Below are positions 25,689 to 36,148 of a DNA stretch of 64,000 nucleotides, piece after piece. The translations under genes were made by a program, and so were the position numbers. Source of the stretch: Neisseria sp. (GTDB lineage Bacteria > Pseudomonadota > Gammaproteobacteria > Burkholderiales > Neisseriaceae); assembly GCA_030528455.1 (NCBI GenBank), contig JAUMYW010000007.1, positions 16,931 through 80,930 of the forward strand, given 5' to 3'. Every line of letters begins with the position of its first letter. The first letter of the stretch is position 1. The notes beneath the pieces are model-generated. The model saw only the letters and a list, made by a program, of their open reading frames with translations, was not told the DNA's origin and made no database searches.

Positions 25689-27947
25689 ATGTTACATATC
25701 CATATTGACGGTAAAGAAGTATCGGTCGAGCAGGGAGCAACGGTGATGGAAGCCGCGCACAAGCTCGGTACCTATATCCCGCACTTCTGTTACCACAAAA
25801 AACTGTCTATTGCTGCCAACTGCCGCATGTGCTTGGTGGAGGTGGAGAAAGCACCCAAACCGCTACCTGCCTGCGCTACGCCGGTAACGGACGGTATGGT
25901 AGTGCATACCCATTCGCCGAAAGCCAAGCAGGCGCAGGAAGGCGTGATGGAGTTTCTGCTCATCAACCACCCGTTGGATTGCCCGATTTGCGACCAGGGC
26001 GGTGAGTGCCAGCTTCAGGATTTGGCCGTGGGTTACGGCAAATCTTCCAGCCGTTATCAGGAAGAAAAACGTTCCGTTGTCGGTAAAGATATGGGGCCGT
26101 TGGTGTCTGCGGAAGAAATGAGCCGCTGCATCCACTGCACCCGCTGCGTGCGCTTTACCGAAGAAATCGCCGGTATGCAGGAAATTGCCATGGCAAACCG
26201 CGGCGAGTTTTCCGAAATCATGCCGTTTATCGGCAAAGCGGTGGAAACCGAGTTGTCCGGCAACGTGATTGATTTGTGTCCGGTAGGTGCGTTAACCAGC
26301 AAACCGTTCCGCTACGACGCCCGTTCTTGGGAATTGAGCCGCCGTAAAACCATTTCCGCGCATGATGCTTTGGGCAGCAACTTAATCGTGCAAACCAAAG
26401 ACCATACCGTGCGCCGCGTGTTGCCCTTGGAAAACGAAGCCGTTAACGAATGTTGGCTGTCCGACCGCGACCGTTTTTCCTATGAAGGTCTGTATCACGA
26501 AAGCCGTTTGAAAACGCCGAAAATCAAACACGGCGGGGAATGGCACGATGTCGACTGGCCGACCGCCTTGGAATATGTCCGCAAAACCTTGGATTGTATT
26601 GCCAAAGAAGAAGGCAGCAATCAGATCGGTATTTGGGCTAATCCTGCGAATACCGTTGAAGAGCTGTATTTGGCGAAAAAATTGGCTCAAGGCCTCAATA
26701 TCCGCCACTTCTCAACTCGTTTGCGAGAAACGGACCGCAGGGTTGCAGACGGCATCAAAGGTGCGGCATGGCTGGGTCAGAGCATTCAGGACTTGGGTGC
26801 AAACCAAGCTGTTTTGGTTATCGGCTCCAATCTGCGTAAAGAGCAGCCGCTGCTGACCGCCCGTCTGAGAGCCTCCGCCAAAGCCGGAAATCAAATCAGC
26901 GTGCTGGCTTCCAGCCGTGAACAGCTGATGATGCCTTTGGCCGCGCACGAGCTTGCACATCCTGACGAATGGGCCGACCGTCTGCAGGCCGCTGCTGCCG
27001 ATTTGGAAAACGGTATCGGTGCATCATTGAAAAATGCCGAAACTGCTGCCGTTATTTTGGGGGCGGAAGCTCAGAACTACAGCGATTATGCCGCCGTTTA
27101 CGCGGCTGCACAGGCTTTGGCTGCCGCAACAGGTGCCAAACTGGGTGTTTTGCCGCAAGCAGCCAACAGTGTCGGTGCCGACGTATTGGGTGTGGATGCA
27201 GGCGAAAATGTGGCGCAAATGACCGCCACACCGAAAAAAGCCGTATTGCTGCTGAATGTAGAGCCTGAAATCGATGTGGCAGACGGCGGTAAAGCAGTGG
27301 CTGCATTGAAGCAGGCACAAAGCGTGATGGCGTTTACCGCGTTTGAAAGCGAAATCTTGCGCGAAGTGTGCGATGTGATGTTGCCGGTCGCGCCGTTTGC
27401 CGAAACTTCCGGCAGCTTTATCAGCATGGAAGGCCGTCTGCAGTCGTTCCACGGTGTAGTGAAAGGCTATGCCGAATCGCGTCCTTTGTGGAAAGTGCTG
27501 CGCGTATTGGGCAATGTATTCGGTCTGAACGGTTTTGAATATACAGCCAGCGAACAAGTACTGGCCGAAGCTGTTGCCGCAGGGCAGATTCCGGCCAAAC
27601 TGAATAATGAAGCGGTGTTGGATCTTACGGCATCGACAGCGGGCAAGCGTTTGCTGCGCGTCGGAGGCGTAGGCATCTATCATACCGATTCCGTCGTGCG
27701 GCGCTCTGCTCCCTTGCAGGCTACTTCCCATGCGCAGGTGCCGTCTGCACGTCTGAATCCGAATACTTTGACCGCATTGGGCTTTGCAGACGGCATTGAG
27801 GTGTTCGCCCGTCAAAACGGTGCGGCAGTCAAAGTGGTCGTAGAAGCCGATGCCGGATTGCCGGAAAACGTGGTGTACCTGCCGCTGCATACTGAAAATG
27901 CCGCATTGGGTGCTTTGATGGACACAATCGAACTGGCGGGAGCGTAA
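25689..27947 (+). CDS. nuoG: NADH-quinone oxidoreductase subunit G
   Basis: A 752-residue iron-sulfur subunit. The N-terminal ferredoxin-like domain has ligands in CYHKK, CRMC and PLPAC; next come [15 protein letters not shown] and [10 protein letters not shown] for further clusters. The rest is a molybdopterin-oxidoreductase-like scaffold without catalytic role (about residues 220-700). It is shorter than Escherichia coli NuoG (about 910 residues), as is usual in betaproteobacteria. Two bases separate it from nuoH. Confidence 0.96.
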   Translation: MLHIHIDGKEVSVEQGATVMEAAHKLGTYIPHFCYHKKLSIAANCRMCLVEVEKAPKPLPACATPVTDGMVVHTHSPKAKQAQEGVMEFLLINHPLDCPICDQGGECQLQDLAVGYGKSSSRYQEEKRSVVGKDMGPLVSAEEMSRCIHCTRCVRFTEEIAGMQEIAMANRGEFSEIMPFIGKAVETELSGNVIDLCPVGALTSKPFRYDARSWELSRRKTISAHDALGSNLIVQTKDHTVRRVLPLENEAVNECWLSDRDRFSYEGLYHESRLKTPKIKHGGEWHDVDWPTALEYVRKTLDCIAKEEGSNQIGIWANPANTVEELYLAKKLAQGLNIRHFSTRLRETDRRVADGIKGAAWLGQSIQDLGANQAVLVIGSNLRKEQPLLTARLRASAKAGNQISVLASSREQLMMPLAAHELAHPDEWADRLQAAAADLENGIGASLKNAETAAVILGAEAQNYSDYAAVYAAAQALAAATGAKLGVLPQAANSVGADVLGVDAGENVAQMTATPKKAVLLLNVEPEIDVADGGKAVAALKQAQSVMAFTAFESEILREVCDVMLPVAPFAETSGSFISMEGRLQSFHGVVKGYAESRPLWKVLRVLGNVFGLNGFEYTASEQVLAEAVAAGQIPAKLNNEAVLDLTASTAGKRLLRVGGVGIYHTDSVVRRSAPLQATSHAQVPSARLNPNTLTALGFADGIEVFARQNGAAVKVVVEADAGLPENVVYLPLHTENAALGALMDTIELAGA

Positions 27948-27949
27948 TC

Positions 27950-29026
27950 ATGCAAGAGTGGTTTCAAACACTGTTTGCCTCAGACTTGGGCTTGGGCGAA
28001 ATGGGCAACGATATCGGCCTGGTGGTTTCGATTTTGGTAAAAATCGTCATCATTCTGCTGCCGCTGATTCTGACGGTTGCCTATCTGACTTATTTCGAAC
28101 GCAAAGTAATCGGCTACATGCAGCTTCGTGTAGGTCCGAACGTAACCGGTCCGTTCGGTCTGATTCAGCCGTTTGCCGATGTTTTGAAATTGCTGTTTAA
28201 GGAAGTAACCCGTCCTTCGGCATCGAATAAAGCCTTGTTCTACATCGGCCCGATGATGTCGCTGGCTCCGGCGTTCGCGGCTTGGGCGGTTATCCCCTTC
28301 AATGAAGAATGGCTGTTGACCAATGTTGATGCCGGTCTGCTGTTTATCCTGATGATTACGTCTTTGTCGGTGTACGGCGTGATTATTGCGGGCTGGGCTT
28401 CCAACTCCAAATATTCGTTTTTGGGTGCGATGCGTTCTTCCGCACAAACCATTTCTTACGAAATCGCCATGAGTGCGGCTCTGGTGTGCGTGATTATGGT
28501 TTCCGGCAGTTTGAATTTCAAAGAAATCGTTGCAGCACAGGCAACAGGTATTGCGGGCGGTTCGATTTTCTCTTGGAACTGGTTTACCTTGTTCCCAGTG
28601 TTTGTCGTTTACCTGATTTCCGCCGTGGCCGAGACCAACCGTGCGCCGTTTGACGTTGCCGAGGGCGAGTCTGAAATCGTTGCCGGTTTCCACGTCGAGT
28701 ATTCCGGTTTCGCATTCGCACTGTTTTTCCTTGCAGAATATATTTTCATGATTCTGATCGGCGCACTGACCGCGCTGATGTTCCTGGGCGGCTGGCTGTC
28801 TCCGTTCCCGCAAAGCTGGGGGTGGATTGGTGCGCCGAGCGCATTTTGGATGTTTGTGAAAATGGCCTTCATTTTGTACGGCTATTTGTGGATTCGTGCC
28901 ACTTTCCCGCGTTACCGTTACGACCAAATCATGCGTTTGGGTTGGAAGGTGCTGATTCCGGTGGGCTTTATCTGTATCGCCGTATTGGGCTTGTGGATGT
29001 CGACACCGCTGTCTTTGTGGAAATAA
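27950..29026 (+). CDS. nuoH: NADH-quinone oxidoreductase subunit H
   Basis: A 358-residue membrane subunit joining the peripheral and membrane arms and forming part of the quinone tunnel. It has about eight membrane segments. Family blocks are [16 protein letters not shown] and [15 protein letters not shown], with the acidic residues that begin the proton path. A palindromic uptake-sequence pair lies just after the stop. Confidence 0.97.
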   Translation: MQEWFQTLFASDLGLGEMGNDIGLVVSILVKIVIILLPLILTVAYLTYFERKVIGYMQLRVGPNVTGPFGLIQPFADVLKLLFKEVTRPSASNKALFYIGPMMSLAPAFAAWAVIPFNEEWLLTNVDAGLLFILMITSLSVYGVIIAGWASNSKYSFLGAMRSSAQTISYEIAMSAALVCVIMVSGSLNFKEIVAAQATGIAGGSIFSWNWFTLFPVFVVYLISAVAETNRAPFDVAEGESEIVAGFHVEYSGFAFALFFLAEYIFMILIGALTALMFLGGWLSPFPQSWGWIGAPSAFWMFVKMAFILYGYLWIRATFPRYRYDQIMRLGWKVLIPVGFICIAVLGLWMSTPLSLWK

Positions 29027-29032
29027 GCAGGA

Positions 29033-29048
29033 GCCGTCTGCAGACGGC
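29033..29048. repeat. self-complementary fused uptake sequence
   Basis: GCCGTCTGCAGACGGC is a perfect 16-base palindrome made of two CA-type uptake cores that share their ends. It lies in the 99-base gap between nuoH and nuoI. An identical copy lies at 2726-2741 inside the ketosynthase gene. Confidence 0.8.
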
Positions 29049-29125
29049 AGGATGAACGATTTTTCAATCAAACCGAATGAATAAAATGAAGCAAACATGC
29101 TTATCCCCATACGAGGGAGTGAATT

Positions 29126-29605
29126 ATGGCTAATTTAGTAAAAACCTTTCTGTTGGGCGAGTTGGTAAAAGGTATGGGCGTAACGCTCAAAAACTTCTTC
29201 GCCCGTAAAGAAACCATTATGTTCCCCGAGGAGAAAACGCCCCAGTCGGTGCGTTTCCGCGGTCTGCACGCGCAACGCCGCTATCCGAACGGGGAGGAAC
29301 GCTGTATTGCCTGCAAGCTGTGCGAGGCGGTTTGTCCGGCCATGGCAATCAATATCGAATCGGAACAGCGTGCAGACGGCACCCGCCGCACCACGCGTTA
29401 CGATATCGACCTGACCAAGTGCATTTTTTGCGGTTTCTGCGAAGAAGCCTGCCCCGTCGATGCCATTGTGGAAACCCATATTTTGGAATACCACGGCGAA
29501 AAACGCGGCGATTTGCATTACACCAAACCTATGTTGTTGGCCATCGGCGATAAATACGAAGAAGAAATCGCCAAACGCAAAGCGGCCGATGCGCCGTACC
29601 GTTGA
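29126..29605 (+). CDS. nuoI: NADH-quinone oxidoreductase subunit I
   Basis: A 159-residue ferredoxin-type subunit with two 4Cys motifs, [12 protein letters not shown] and [12 protein letters not shown], for [4Fe-4S] clusters N6a and N6b. The N-terminal amphipathic region anchors it to the membrane arm. The ribosome site is GAGGGAG 8 bases upstream. Confidence 0.97.
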   Translation: MANLVKTFLLGELVKGMGVTLKNFFARKETIMFPEEKTPQSVRFRGLHAQRRYPNGEERCIACKLCEAVCPAMAINIESEQRADGTRRTTRYDIDLTKCIFCGFCEEACPVDAIVETHILEYHGEKRGDLHYTKPMLLAIGDKYEEEIAKRKAADAPYR

Positions 29606-29619
29606 AAAAGGAGCAGATG

Positions 29620-30273
29620 ATGACTTTTTCTTTAATTCTGTTCTATATATTGGCGGCGATCGTATTGTTCGGCGCGGTGAAAACGGTTACCGCGAAGAAC
29701 CCCGTGCATGCTGCCCTTTATCTGGTGCTGACGTTCTGTATCAGCTCGGTAATCTGGATGCTGATGCAGGCTGAGTTTTTGGGCATTACGCTGGTCGTGG
29801 TGTATGTCGGCGCAGTGATGGTGCTGTTCCTGTTTGTGGTGATGATGCTGAACATCGACATCGAAGAAATGCGCTCGGGCTTCTGGCGTAATGCGCCGGT
29901 TGCGTTTGTGGTCGGCATCCTGATGGCGGTGGTGCTGATTTTGGTGCTGCTTGCGCCGGAAACCGATTTGGCCGCCTTCGGCGAAATGAAAGACATTCCT
30001 GCCGATTACAGCAATGTGCGTGATTTGGGCAAACAGATTTACACTACCTACCTGCTGCCGTTCGAGCTGGCGGCGGTGTTGCTGGTTTTGGGTATGGTGG
30101 CGGCGATTGCCCTGGTACACCGCAAAACAGTTAATCCGAAGTACATTAATCCGGCAGACCAAGTCAAAGTCGATGCCAAGCAAGGCCGTATGCGTATGGT
30201 GAAAATGGAGAGCGCGGTACAAGTGCCGTCTGCATCTTCGGCAGAAGAGCAAACAGAGGAGGGTAAAGCATGA
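29620..30273 (+). CDS. nuoJ: NADH-quinone oxidoreductase subunit J
   Basis: A 217-residue membrane subunit with five hydrophobic segments and the family motif [14 protein letters not shown]. Two ATG codons stand side by side (29617 and 29620); I chose the second because AAGGAG is 6 bases before it, against 3 for the first. The hydrophilic C-terminal tail contains an uptake sequence. The stop overlaps the nuoK start (ATGA). Confidence 0.94.
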   Translation: MTFSLILFYILAAIVLFGAVKTVTAKNPVHAALYLVLTFCISSVIWMLMQAEFLGITLVVVYVGAVMVLFLFVVMMLNIDIEEMRSGFWRNAPVAFVVGILMAVVLILVLLAPETDLAAFGEMKDIPADYSNVRDLGKQIYTTYLLPFELAAVLLVLGMVAAIALVHRKTVNPKYINPADQVKVDAKQGRMRMVKMESAVQVPSASSAEEQTEEGKA

Positions 30274-30575
30274 TTACGGTAACCCATTATCTGGTTTTGG
30301 CCGCCCTGCTGTTCGGCATCAGTGCTATGGGCATTTTCATGAACCGCAAAAACGTGCTGGTTTTGTTGATGTCAATCGAATTGATGTTGCTGGCGGTAAA
30401 CTTCAATTTCATCGCGTTTTCCCAATATTTGGGTGATACGGCCGGCCAAATTTTCGTATTTTTCGTACTGACTGTGGCGGCCGCCGAAAGCGCAATCGGC
30501 TTGGCGATTATGGTGTTGGTATTCCGTAACCGTCAAACCATCAACGTGGCCGATTTGAATAACTTGAAAGGCTGA
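30270..30575 (+). CDS. nuoK: NADH-quinone oxidoreductase subunit K
   Basis: A 101-residue membrane subunit with three hydrophobic segments and the conserved intramembrane glutamates in [11 protein letters not shown] and [11 protein letters not shown], needed for proton translocation. It is related to MrpC antiporter subunits. Confidence 0.97.
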   Translation: MITVTHYLVLAALLFGISAMGIFMNRKNVLVLLMSIELMLLAVNFNFIAFSQYLGDTAGQIFVFFVLTVAAAESAIGLAIMVLVFRNRQTINVADLNNLKG

Positions 30576-30592
30576 TCGGGAGAAGAAAAAGA

Positions 30593-32659
30593 ATGAACGA
30601 TATGACTTTGTATCTGACGATTGCCTTATTGCCTTTGGCTGGTTCGGTTCTGACCGGTTTGTTCGGCAATAAAATCGGTCGTGCGGGCGCGCACAGCGTA
30701 ACCATTCTCGGCGTGGCGGTGTCTGCCGTCTTATCGGCTTACGTGCTGTTTGGTTTTCTCGACGGCAGCCGCAGCAAGTTTGACGAAAACGTTTATACTT
30801 GGCTGACCATGGGTGGCATCGAATTTTCGGTGGGCTTTCTGGTCGACACCTTGACCGCCATGATGATGGTGGTGGTAACCGGCGTTTCCTTGATGGTACA
30901 TATTTACACCATCGGCTATATGCATGACGAAAAAGTCGGCTACCAACGCTTTTTCAGCTATATCTCGCTGTTTACTTTCTCCATGCTGATGCTGATTATG
31001 TCCAACAACTTTATCCAACTGTTTTTCGGTTGGGAAGCTGTGGGCTTGGTGTCTTACCTACTGATTGGCTTTTATTTCAAACGCGACAGCGCGATTTTTG
31101 CCAACCTGAAAGCCTTTTTGGTGAACCGTGTCGGAGACTTCGGCTTTATCTTGGGTATCGGCTTGGTATTGGCCTATTTCGGCGGCAGCCTGCGTTATCA
31201 GGACGTATTTGCCTACCTGCCCCAGCTGCAGACGGCTACCATTAGCCTGATTCCGGGGATAGAGTGGTCGCTGATTACCGTAACCTGCCTGCTGTTGTTT
31301 GTAGGTGCGATGGGTAAATCCGCACAATTTCCGCTGCACGTTTGGCTGCCGGATTCTATGGAAGGCCCGACACCGATTTCCGCTCTGATTCACGCTGCAA
31401 CTATGGTAACGGCCGGTTTGTTTATGGTGTCGCGCATGTCGCCTATGTATGAAATGAGCAGCACTGCATTGAGTACTATTATGGTGATTGGTGCGATTAC
31501 CGCTCTGTTTATGGGCTTCTTGGGTATCATCCAAAACGACATCAAACGCGTGGTAGCATATTCAACACTGTCTCAATTGGGTTATATGACGGTTGCTTTG
31601 GGTGCATCTGCCTATTCCATCGCCATGTTCCATGTGATGACCCACGCTTTCTTTAAAGCCTTGCTGTTCTTGGCGGCCGGCAGTGCCATTATCGGTATGC
31701 ATCATGACCAGGATATGCGGCATATGGGCAATTTGAAAAAATACATGCCAATTACCTGGATAACGATGCTGATTGGCAACCTGTCGCTGATCGGTACACC
31801 GTTCTTTGCCGGTTTTTATTCGAAAGATTCCATTATCGAAGCGGCTCATGCAAGCAATCTGCCGGGAAGCGGTTTTGCCTATTTTGCGGTTTTGGTCAGT
31901 GTATTTGTAACCGCATTCTACGCATTCCGCCAATATTTCATGGTGTTTCACGGTCCGGAGAGATGGCGTGAAACCAATCATAGTGCGCATATGCATTCGG
32001 ACGAGCATAGCCATCATGAACATGATGAAGGCGACGAACATGAGCACCATCATGGATTGAAGCCTGACGACAATCCGCATGAAAGTCCGTGGGTAGTAAC
32101 CTTACCGTTGGTTCTGTTGGCTATTCCTTCGGTTATTATCGGTTATATTGCGATTGAACCCATGCTGTACGGCGATTTTTTCAAAGACGTAATTTATGTT
32201 GATACGGCAGCACATCCGACCATGTCTGTCTTGGCAGAAGAATTCCACGGTCCTTTGGGTATGGTGGCACACAGCCTGTACACACCTGTGTTGTATCTGG
32301 CGATTGCCGGCGTATTTGCGGCTTGGCTGTTGTATGTGAAAGCTCCGCACTTGCCTGCGAAAATCGCTTCCGCATTCAGTCCGGTTTATAAGCTGCTGGA
32401 AAACAAATATTTCCTTGATGCTTTTTACTTCAACGTATTTGCTAAAGGCAGCCGTGCATTGGGCAGTTTCTTCTGGAAAGTCTGCGATACCATGCTGATT
32501 GACAATGCGCTTGTAAACGGTTCGGCCAAATTGGTCGGTGCGGTAGCCGCACAAGTTCGTAAAGCGCAAACTGGCTTTATTTACACCTATGCAGCTTTTA
32601 TGGTGTTCGGCGTTTTAGCCTTATTGGTGGTCTTCTTCTGGGACTTGCTGATCAAATAA
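30593..32659 (+). CDS. nuoL: NADH-quinone oxidoreductase subunit L
   Basis: A 688-residue antiporter-like proton-pumping subunit at the distal end of the membrane arm, with about sixteen membrane segments and a C-terminal lateral helix. The family blocks FFGWEAVGLVSYLLIGFY and HAATMVTAGLFM are present. Unusual is a hydrophilic loop near residues 461-500 (bases 31974-32080) carrying about a dozen His mixed with Asp/Glu, which could bind metal. The chosen ATG at 30593 has GGGAG upstream; an in-frame ATG at 30602 is less likely. Confidence 0.97.
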   Translation: MNDMTLYLTIALLPLAGSVLTGLFGNKIGRAGAHSVTILGVAVSAVLSAYVLFGFLDGSRSKFDENVYTWLTMGGIEFSVGFLVDTLTAMMMVVVTGVSLMVHIYTIGYMHDEKVGYQRFFSYISLFTFSMLMLIMSNNFIQLFFGWEAVGLVSYLLIGFYFKRDSAIFANLKAFLVNRVGDFGFILGIGLVLAYFGGSLRYQDVFAYLPQLQTATISLIPGIEWSLITVTCLLLFVGAMGKSAQFPLHVWLPDSMEGPTPISALIHAATMVTAGLFMVSRMSPMYEMSSTALSTIMVIGAITALFMGFLGIIQNDIKRVVAYSTLSQLGYMTVALGASAYSIAMFHVMTHAFFKALLFLAAGSAIIGMHHDQDMRHMGNLKKYMPITWITMLIGNLSLIGTPFFAGFYSKDSIIEAAHASNLPGSGFAYFAVLVSVFVTAFYAFRQYFMVFHGPERWRETNHSAHMHSDEHSHHEHDEGDEHEHHHGLKPDDNPHESPWVVTLPLVLLAIPSVIIGYIAIEPMLYGDFFKDVIYVDTAAHPTMSVLAEEFHGPLGMVAHSLYTPVLYLAIAGVFAAWLLYVKAPHLPAKIASAFSPVYKLLENKYFLDAFYFNVFAKGSRALGSFFWKVCDTMLIDNALVNGSAKLVGAVAAQVRKAQTGFIYTYAAFMVFGVLALLVVFFWDLLIK

Positions 32660-32704
32660 AGTCTGAAGTCAAGAATTTATCTTTATTGAAACAGGTTGTT
32701 TGCT

Positions 32705-34213
32705 ATGTTTTTAAATCATCTATTGAGCTGGGCGGTTTGGACGCCGGTGGCGGCAGGGGTGTTGGTTCTGGCAACGGGATCGGATAACCGTGCGGCATTG
32801 GCGCGTATCTTGGCCTTTATCGGCGCATTGGCAGGTTTCTTGGTTACACTGCCTTTGTTTACCGGCTTCAACCGTTTGAGCGGTGGGTATCAGTTTGCGG
32901 AATTCTACGAATGGATTCCATCGCTGAATATCAACTATGCTTTGGGCGTAGACGGTATTTCCGTATTATTTATCATTTTGAATGCATTCATTACTCTGAT
33001 GGTGGTGTTGGCAGGTTGGGAAGTTATCCAGAAGCGTGCCGCACAATATATGGCTGCATTTCTGATTATGTCGGGTTTGATTAACGGAGCATTTGCTGCA
33101 CAAGATGCGATTTTGTTCTATGTGTTTTTTGAAGGTATGTTGATTCCTTTGTACCTGATTATCGGTATGTGGGGTGGTCCGCGTCGTGTTTACGCTTCGG
33201 TCAAACTGTTTCTCTATACCCTGCTTGGCTCTTTGCTGATGTTGGTGGCTATGGTCTACCTATCTTATCAGGCGGGTGGAAGCTTCTCAATTGTGGATTT
33301 CCAAAATCTGAAACAGATTCCTATGGGTATCCAGCAATTATTGTTTATCGCATTTTTCCTGTCTTTTGCAGTAAAAGTGCCGATGTTTCCCGTGCACACC
33401 TGGTTGCCTGATGCACACGTGGAAGCCCCGACCGGCGGTTCTATGGTATTGGCGGCGATTACCTTGAAAATCGGTGCTTACGGTTTCTTGCGTTTCATCT
33501 TGCCGATTGCACCGGATGCTTCGCGTTATTTTGCGCCTGCGGTAATCGTTTTAAGTCTGATTGCGGTGATTTACATTGGCATGGTGGCTTTGGTGCAAAC
33601 CGATATGAAAAAGCTGGTAGCTTATTCCTCTATCAGTCACATGGGTTTTGTTACTTTGGGTTTTTTCCTGTTTGTCGGCGAAAACGGTAATCTGCTCGAA
33701 CCTTGGGCACTGAAAGGTGCAATTATGCAGATGATTTCGCACGGTTTCGTTTCGGCTGCGATGTTTATGTGTATCGGTGTAATGTATGACCGGCTGCATA
33801 CGCGGAATATCGCCGATTACGGCGGCGTAGTGAATGTTATGCCGAAGTTTGCAGCTTTCATGATGCTGTTTGCAATGGCCAACGCAGGTTTGCCTGCGAC
33901 TTCCGGTTTTGTTGGCGAATTTATGGTGATTATGGGAGCGACCCGTTATAACTTGTGGATTGGCGGATTGGCCGCACTGACTCTGATTTTCGGTGCGGCT
34001 TACACCTTATGGATGTACAAACGTACTATTTTCGGCGAAATCAGTAATCCTGAGGTGAAGGAGCTGAAAGATATCAACTGCCGCGAATTCGCAGTATTGG
34101 CTATTTTGGCTGTTGCGGTGTTGGGTATGGGCTTGTGGCCCCAGCCGTTCATCGAAGTTATCCATCAGGCCGCGAACGATTTGATTGTCCAAGTATCGCA
34201 AAGCAAAATTTGA
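32705..34213 (+). CDS. nuoM: NADH-quinone oxidoreductase subunit M
   Basis: A 502-residue antiporter-like subunit with about fourteen membrane segments. Landmarks are FYVFFEGMLIPLYLIIG with the key Glu, KVPMFPVHTWLPDAHVEAPT and YSSISHMGF. I start it at the ATG at 32705; a TTG at 32696 in the same frame would add three residues without a better ribosome site. Confidence 0.96.
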   Translation: MFLNHLLSWAVWTPVAAGVLVLATGSDNRAALARILAFIGALAGFLVTLPLFTGFNRLSGGYQFAEFYEWIPSLNINYALGVDGISVLFIILNAFITLMVVLAGWEVIQKRAAQYMAAFLIMSGLINGAFAAQDAILFYVFFEGMLIPLYLIIGMWGGPRRVYASVKLFLYTLLGSLLMLVAMVYLSYQAGGSFSIVDFQNLKQIPMGIQQLLFIAFFLSFAVKVPMFPVHTWLPDAHVEAPTGGSMVLAAITLKIGAYGFLRFILPIAPDASRYFAPAVIVLSLIAVIYIGMVALVQTDMKKLVAYSSISHMGFVTLGFFLFVGENGNLLEPWALKGAIMQMISHGFVSAAMFMCIGVMYDRLHTRNIADYGGVVNVMPKFAAFMMLFAMANAGLPATSGFVGEFMVIMGATRYNLWIGGLAALTLIFGAAYTLWMYKRTIFGEISNPEVKELKDINCREFAVLAILAVAVLGMGLWPQPFIEVIHQAANDLIVQVSQSKI

Positions 34214-34222
34214 GGTGTGTGA

Positions 34223-35665
34223 ATGAACTGGAATGATTTGAACTTAATCCCGGCCATGCCCGAAATTGTTTTGTTGTCGGCGTTGTTTGTGGTATTGCTG
34301 GTTGATTTGTGGCTGGACGAGAGCCAGCGTTATATTACGCATTATTTAAGCCTGCTGACTTTGCTGCTGACGGCAGGTGTGCAGTGGGTGGTTTGGCAGC
34401 CGGAGAGCGTATCTGCGTTCAGTGGCATGTATCTTGCAGACGGCTTGTCGCAAACAGCCAAGATGGTGATGTACGCAGCCGTATTCGGTTTGTTTGTTTA
34501 TGCCCGTCCGTATAACCAGTTGCGCGGTATTTTCAAAGGCGAATTTTATACCTTGTCGTTGTTTGCCTTGAGCGGTATGAGCGTGATGGCCAGTGCGGGA
34601 CATTTTCTGACAGCCTATATCGGCTTGGAACTGCTGTCCTTGTCGCTATATGCCATGATTGCCCTGCGCCGCGATGCAGCCAATGCCGCCGAAGCCGCTT
34701 TGAAATACTTCGTACTCGGTGCGTTGGCTTCCGGTTTGCTGCTTTACGGTATTTCGCTGATTTACGGTGCAACCGGTTCGCTGGATTTTGCGACCGTGTT
34801 GGCGCAGGCGCACAGCAGTCAGGACAATCCTTGGCTGTTGAAGTTGGGCTTGGTATTCGTGTTGGTGGCGATTGCTTTCAAACTGGGGGCCGTTCCGTTC
34901 CATATGTGGGTGCCTGATGTTTATCAGGGTGCACCGACCTCCGTTGCTGCATTTGTCGGCAGCGCACCGAAGATAGCTGCGGTTGCGTTTACCCATCGTA
35001 TCTTGGTTGGAGCTTTGGGTACGGAAGCAGCCGATTGGACGCAGATGCTGGGTATTTTGGCAGTGGTTTCCCTGCTGGTAGGCAACTTGGCTGCGATTAT
35101 GCAGAGCAATATCAAACGTATGCTGGCATATTCCACTATTTCCCACATGGGTTTTATCCTGTTGGCCTTTATGGGCGGTGCGGTCGGCTATTCGGCAGCC
35201 CTGTATTACGCATTGACTTATGTTTTGATGGGTTTGGCAGGCTTTGGTGTATTGATGCTGCTGTCCGATGAGGAGCACGAATGCGAAAATATCGGCGATT
35301 TGGCCGGTTTGAACCAGCGTAATGCCTGGTATGCCTTTCTGATGCTGCTGGTGATGTTCAGTATGGCGGGCATTCCGCCGCTGATGGGTTTTTATGCCAA
35401 GTTCAGCGTGATAGCGGCTTTGTTGGGAGCAAGCCACGTATGGTTGGCGGTGTTTGCCGTGATTATGAGTCTGGTCGGCGCGTTCTATTACCTGCGTGTT
35501 GTGAAATCGATTTACTTCGATACGGCCAAACGCGATACTTTGCCGCAAGGCAGCATTGCTGCCAAAGTGTTGTTGTCGGCGAACGGTCTGTTGCTGCTGT
35601 TGTGGGGTGTATTGCCGCAAAGCGTGATGGATTGGTGCGTACGTGCTTTGTCGCAGATGATGTAA
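34223..35665 (+). CDS. nuoN: NADH-quinone oxidoreductase subunit N
   Basis: A 480-residue antiporter-like subunit, last of the fourteen nuo genes. It has about fourteen membrane segments, with LLSLSLYAMIAL, VPFHMWVPDVYQGAPT and AYSTISHMGFILL as family landmarks. A terminator-like hairpin follows 16 bases after the stop. Confidence 0.97.
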   Translation: MNWNDLNLIPAMPEIVLLSALFVVLLVDLWLDESQRYITHYLSLLTLLLTAGVQWVVWQPESVSAFSGMYLADGLSQTAKMVMYAAVFGLFVYARPYNQLRGIFKGEFYTLSLFALSGMSVMASAGHFLTAYIGLELLSLSLYAMIALRRDAANAAEAALKYFVLGALASGLLLYGISLIYGATGSLDFATVLAQAHSSQDNPWLLKLGLVFVLVAIAFKLGAVPFHMWVPDVYQGAPTSVAAFVGSAPKIAAVAFTHRILVGALGTEAADWTQMLGILAVVSLLVGNLAAIMQSNIKRMLAYSTISHMGFILLAFMGGAVGYSAALYYALTYVLMGLAGFGVLMLLSDEEHECENIGDLAGLNQRNAWYAFLMLLVMFSMAGIPPLMGFYAKFSVIAALLGASHVWLAVFAVIMSLVGAFYYLRVVKSIYFDTAKRDTLPQGSIAAKVLLSANGLLLLLWGVLPQSVMDWCVRALSQMM

Positions 35666-35681
35666 TGTGGAGAAAAGGAAT

Positions 35682-35709
35682 AAACGGCAACCTTAGTGTT
35701 GCCGTTTTT
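35682..35709 (+). terminator. rho-independent terminator after nuoN
   Basis: AAACGGCAAC and GTTGCCGTTT form a 10-bp stem around CTTAGT, followed by TT. It ends the nuo operon. A TATAAT lies shortly after (35716-35721) and could be the -10 of the next gene, although I see no good -35. Confidence 0.8.
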
Positions 35710-35782
35710 GTTCGGTATAATGCCTGTTGGTAAAAACGGATACGGCGGTCGGATTTGCCGTTTGCGAATAAGGAAAGCATAT

Positions 35783-36082
35783 ATGAATGCGTCGATGTAT
35801 ATTTTGTTGCTGCTGGCATTTATCTTTGCCAATGCGCCTTTTGTCAGCCAACGTTTGTTCGGCATTAAGTTTTTGCAGCGTAAGCATATCGGCCATCATT
35901 TGTTGGAAATGGCAGCCGGTTTCGCCTTGGTCTCGGGCTTGGCCTGCATGCTGGAAGGACGTGCCGGACAAGTACACAAACAGGATTGGGAATTTTATGT
36001 TACGGTTTTGTGTTTGTATGCGGTGGCGGCGTTTCCCGGATTTGTCGGCCGTTATTTTTGGCACGGGCGGAATAAAGAATAA
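35783..36082 (+). CDS. DUF2818 family membrane protein
   Basis: A 99-residue protein with three hydrophobic segments and the block FVSQRLFGIKF near the N-terminus. Small DUF2818 proteins are regularly found just downstream of nuoN in betaproteobacteria; their function is unknown, and a link to complex I is inference from neighbourhood. The start at 35783 has AAGGAAAG upstream; the same frame extends 29 codons further up without similarity. An uptake-sequence hairpin follows. Confidence 0.82.
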   Translation: MNASMYILLLLAFIFANAPFVSQRLFGIKFLQRKHIGHHLLEMAAGFALVSGLACMLEGRAGQVHKQDWEFYVTVLCLYAVAAFPGFVGRYFWHGRNKE

Positions 36083-36092
36083 GACATTTTTT

Positions 36093-36121
36093 AGACGGCC
36101 AATGCCGTCTGCAACTTTTTT
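36093..36121 (+). terminator. inverted uptake-sequence terminator
   Basis: AGACGGC and GCCGTCT form a 7-bp stem with loop CAAT, followed a few bases later by a T-run. It separates the DUF2818 gene from proB. Confidence 0.65.
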
Positions 36122-36148
36122 GACTGTGTGAAGCAGGCAGGAGAAAGC

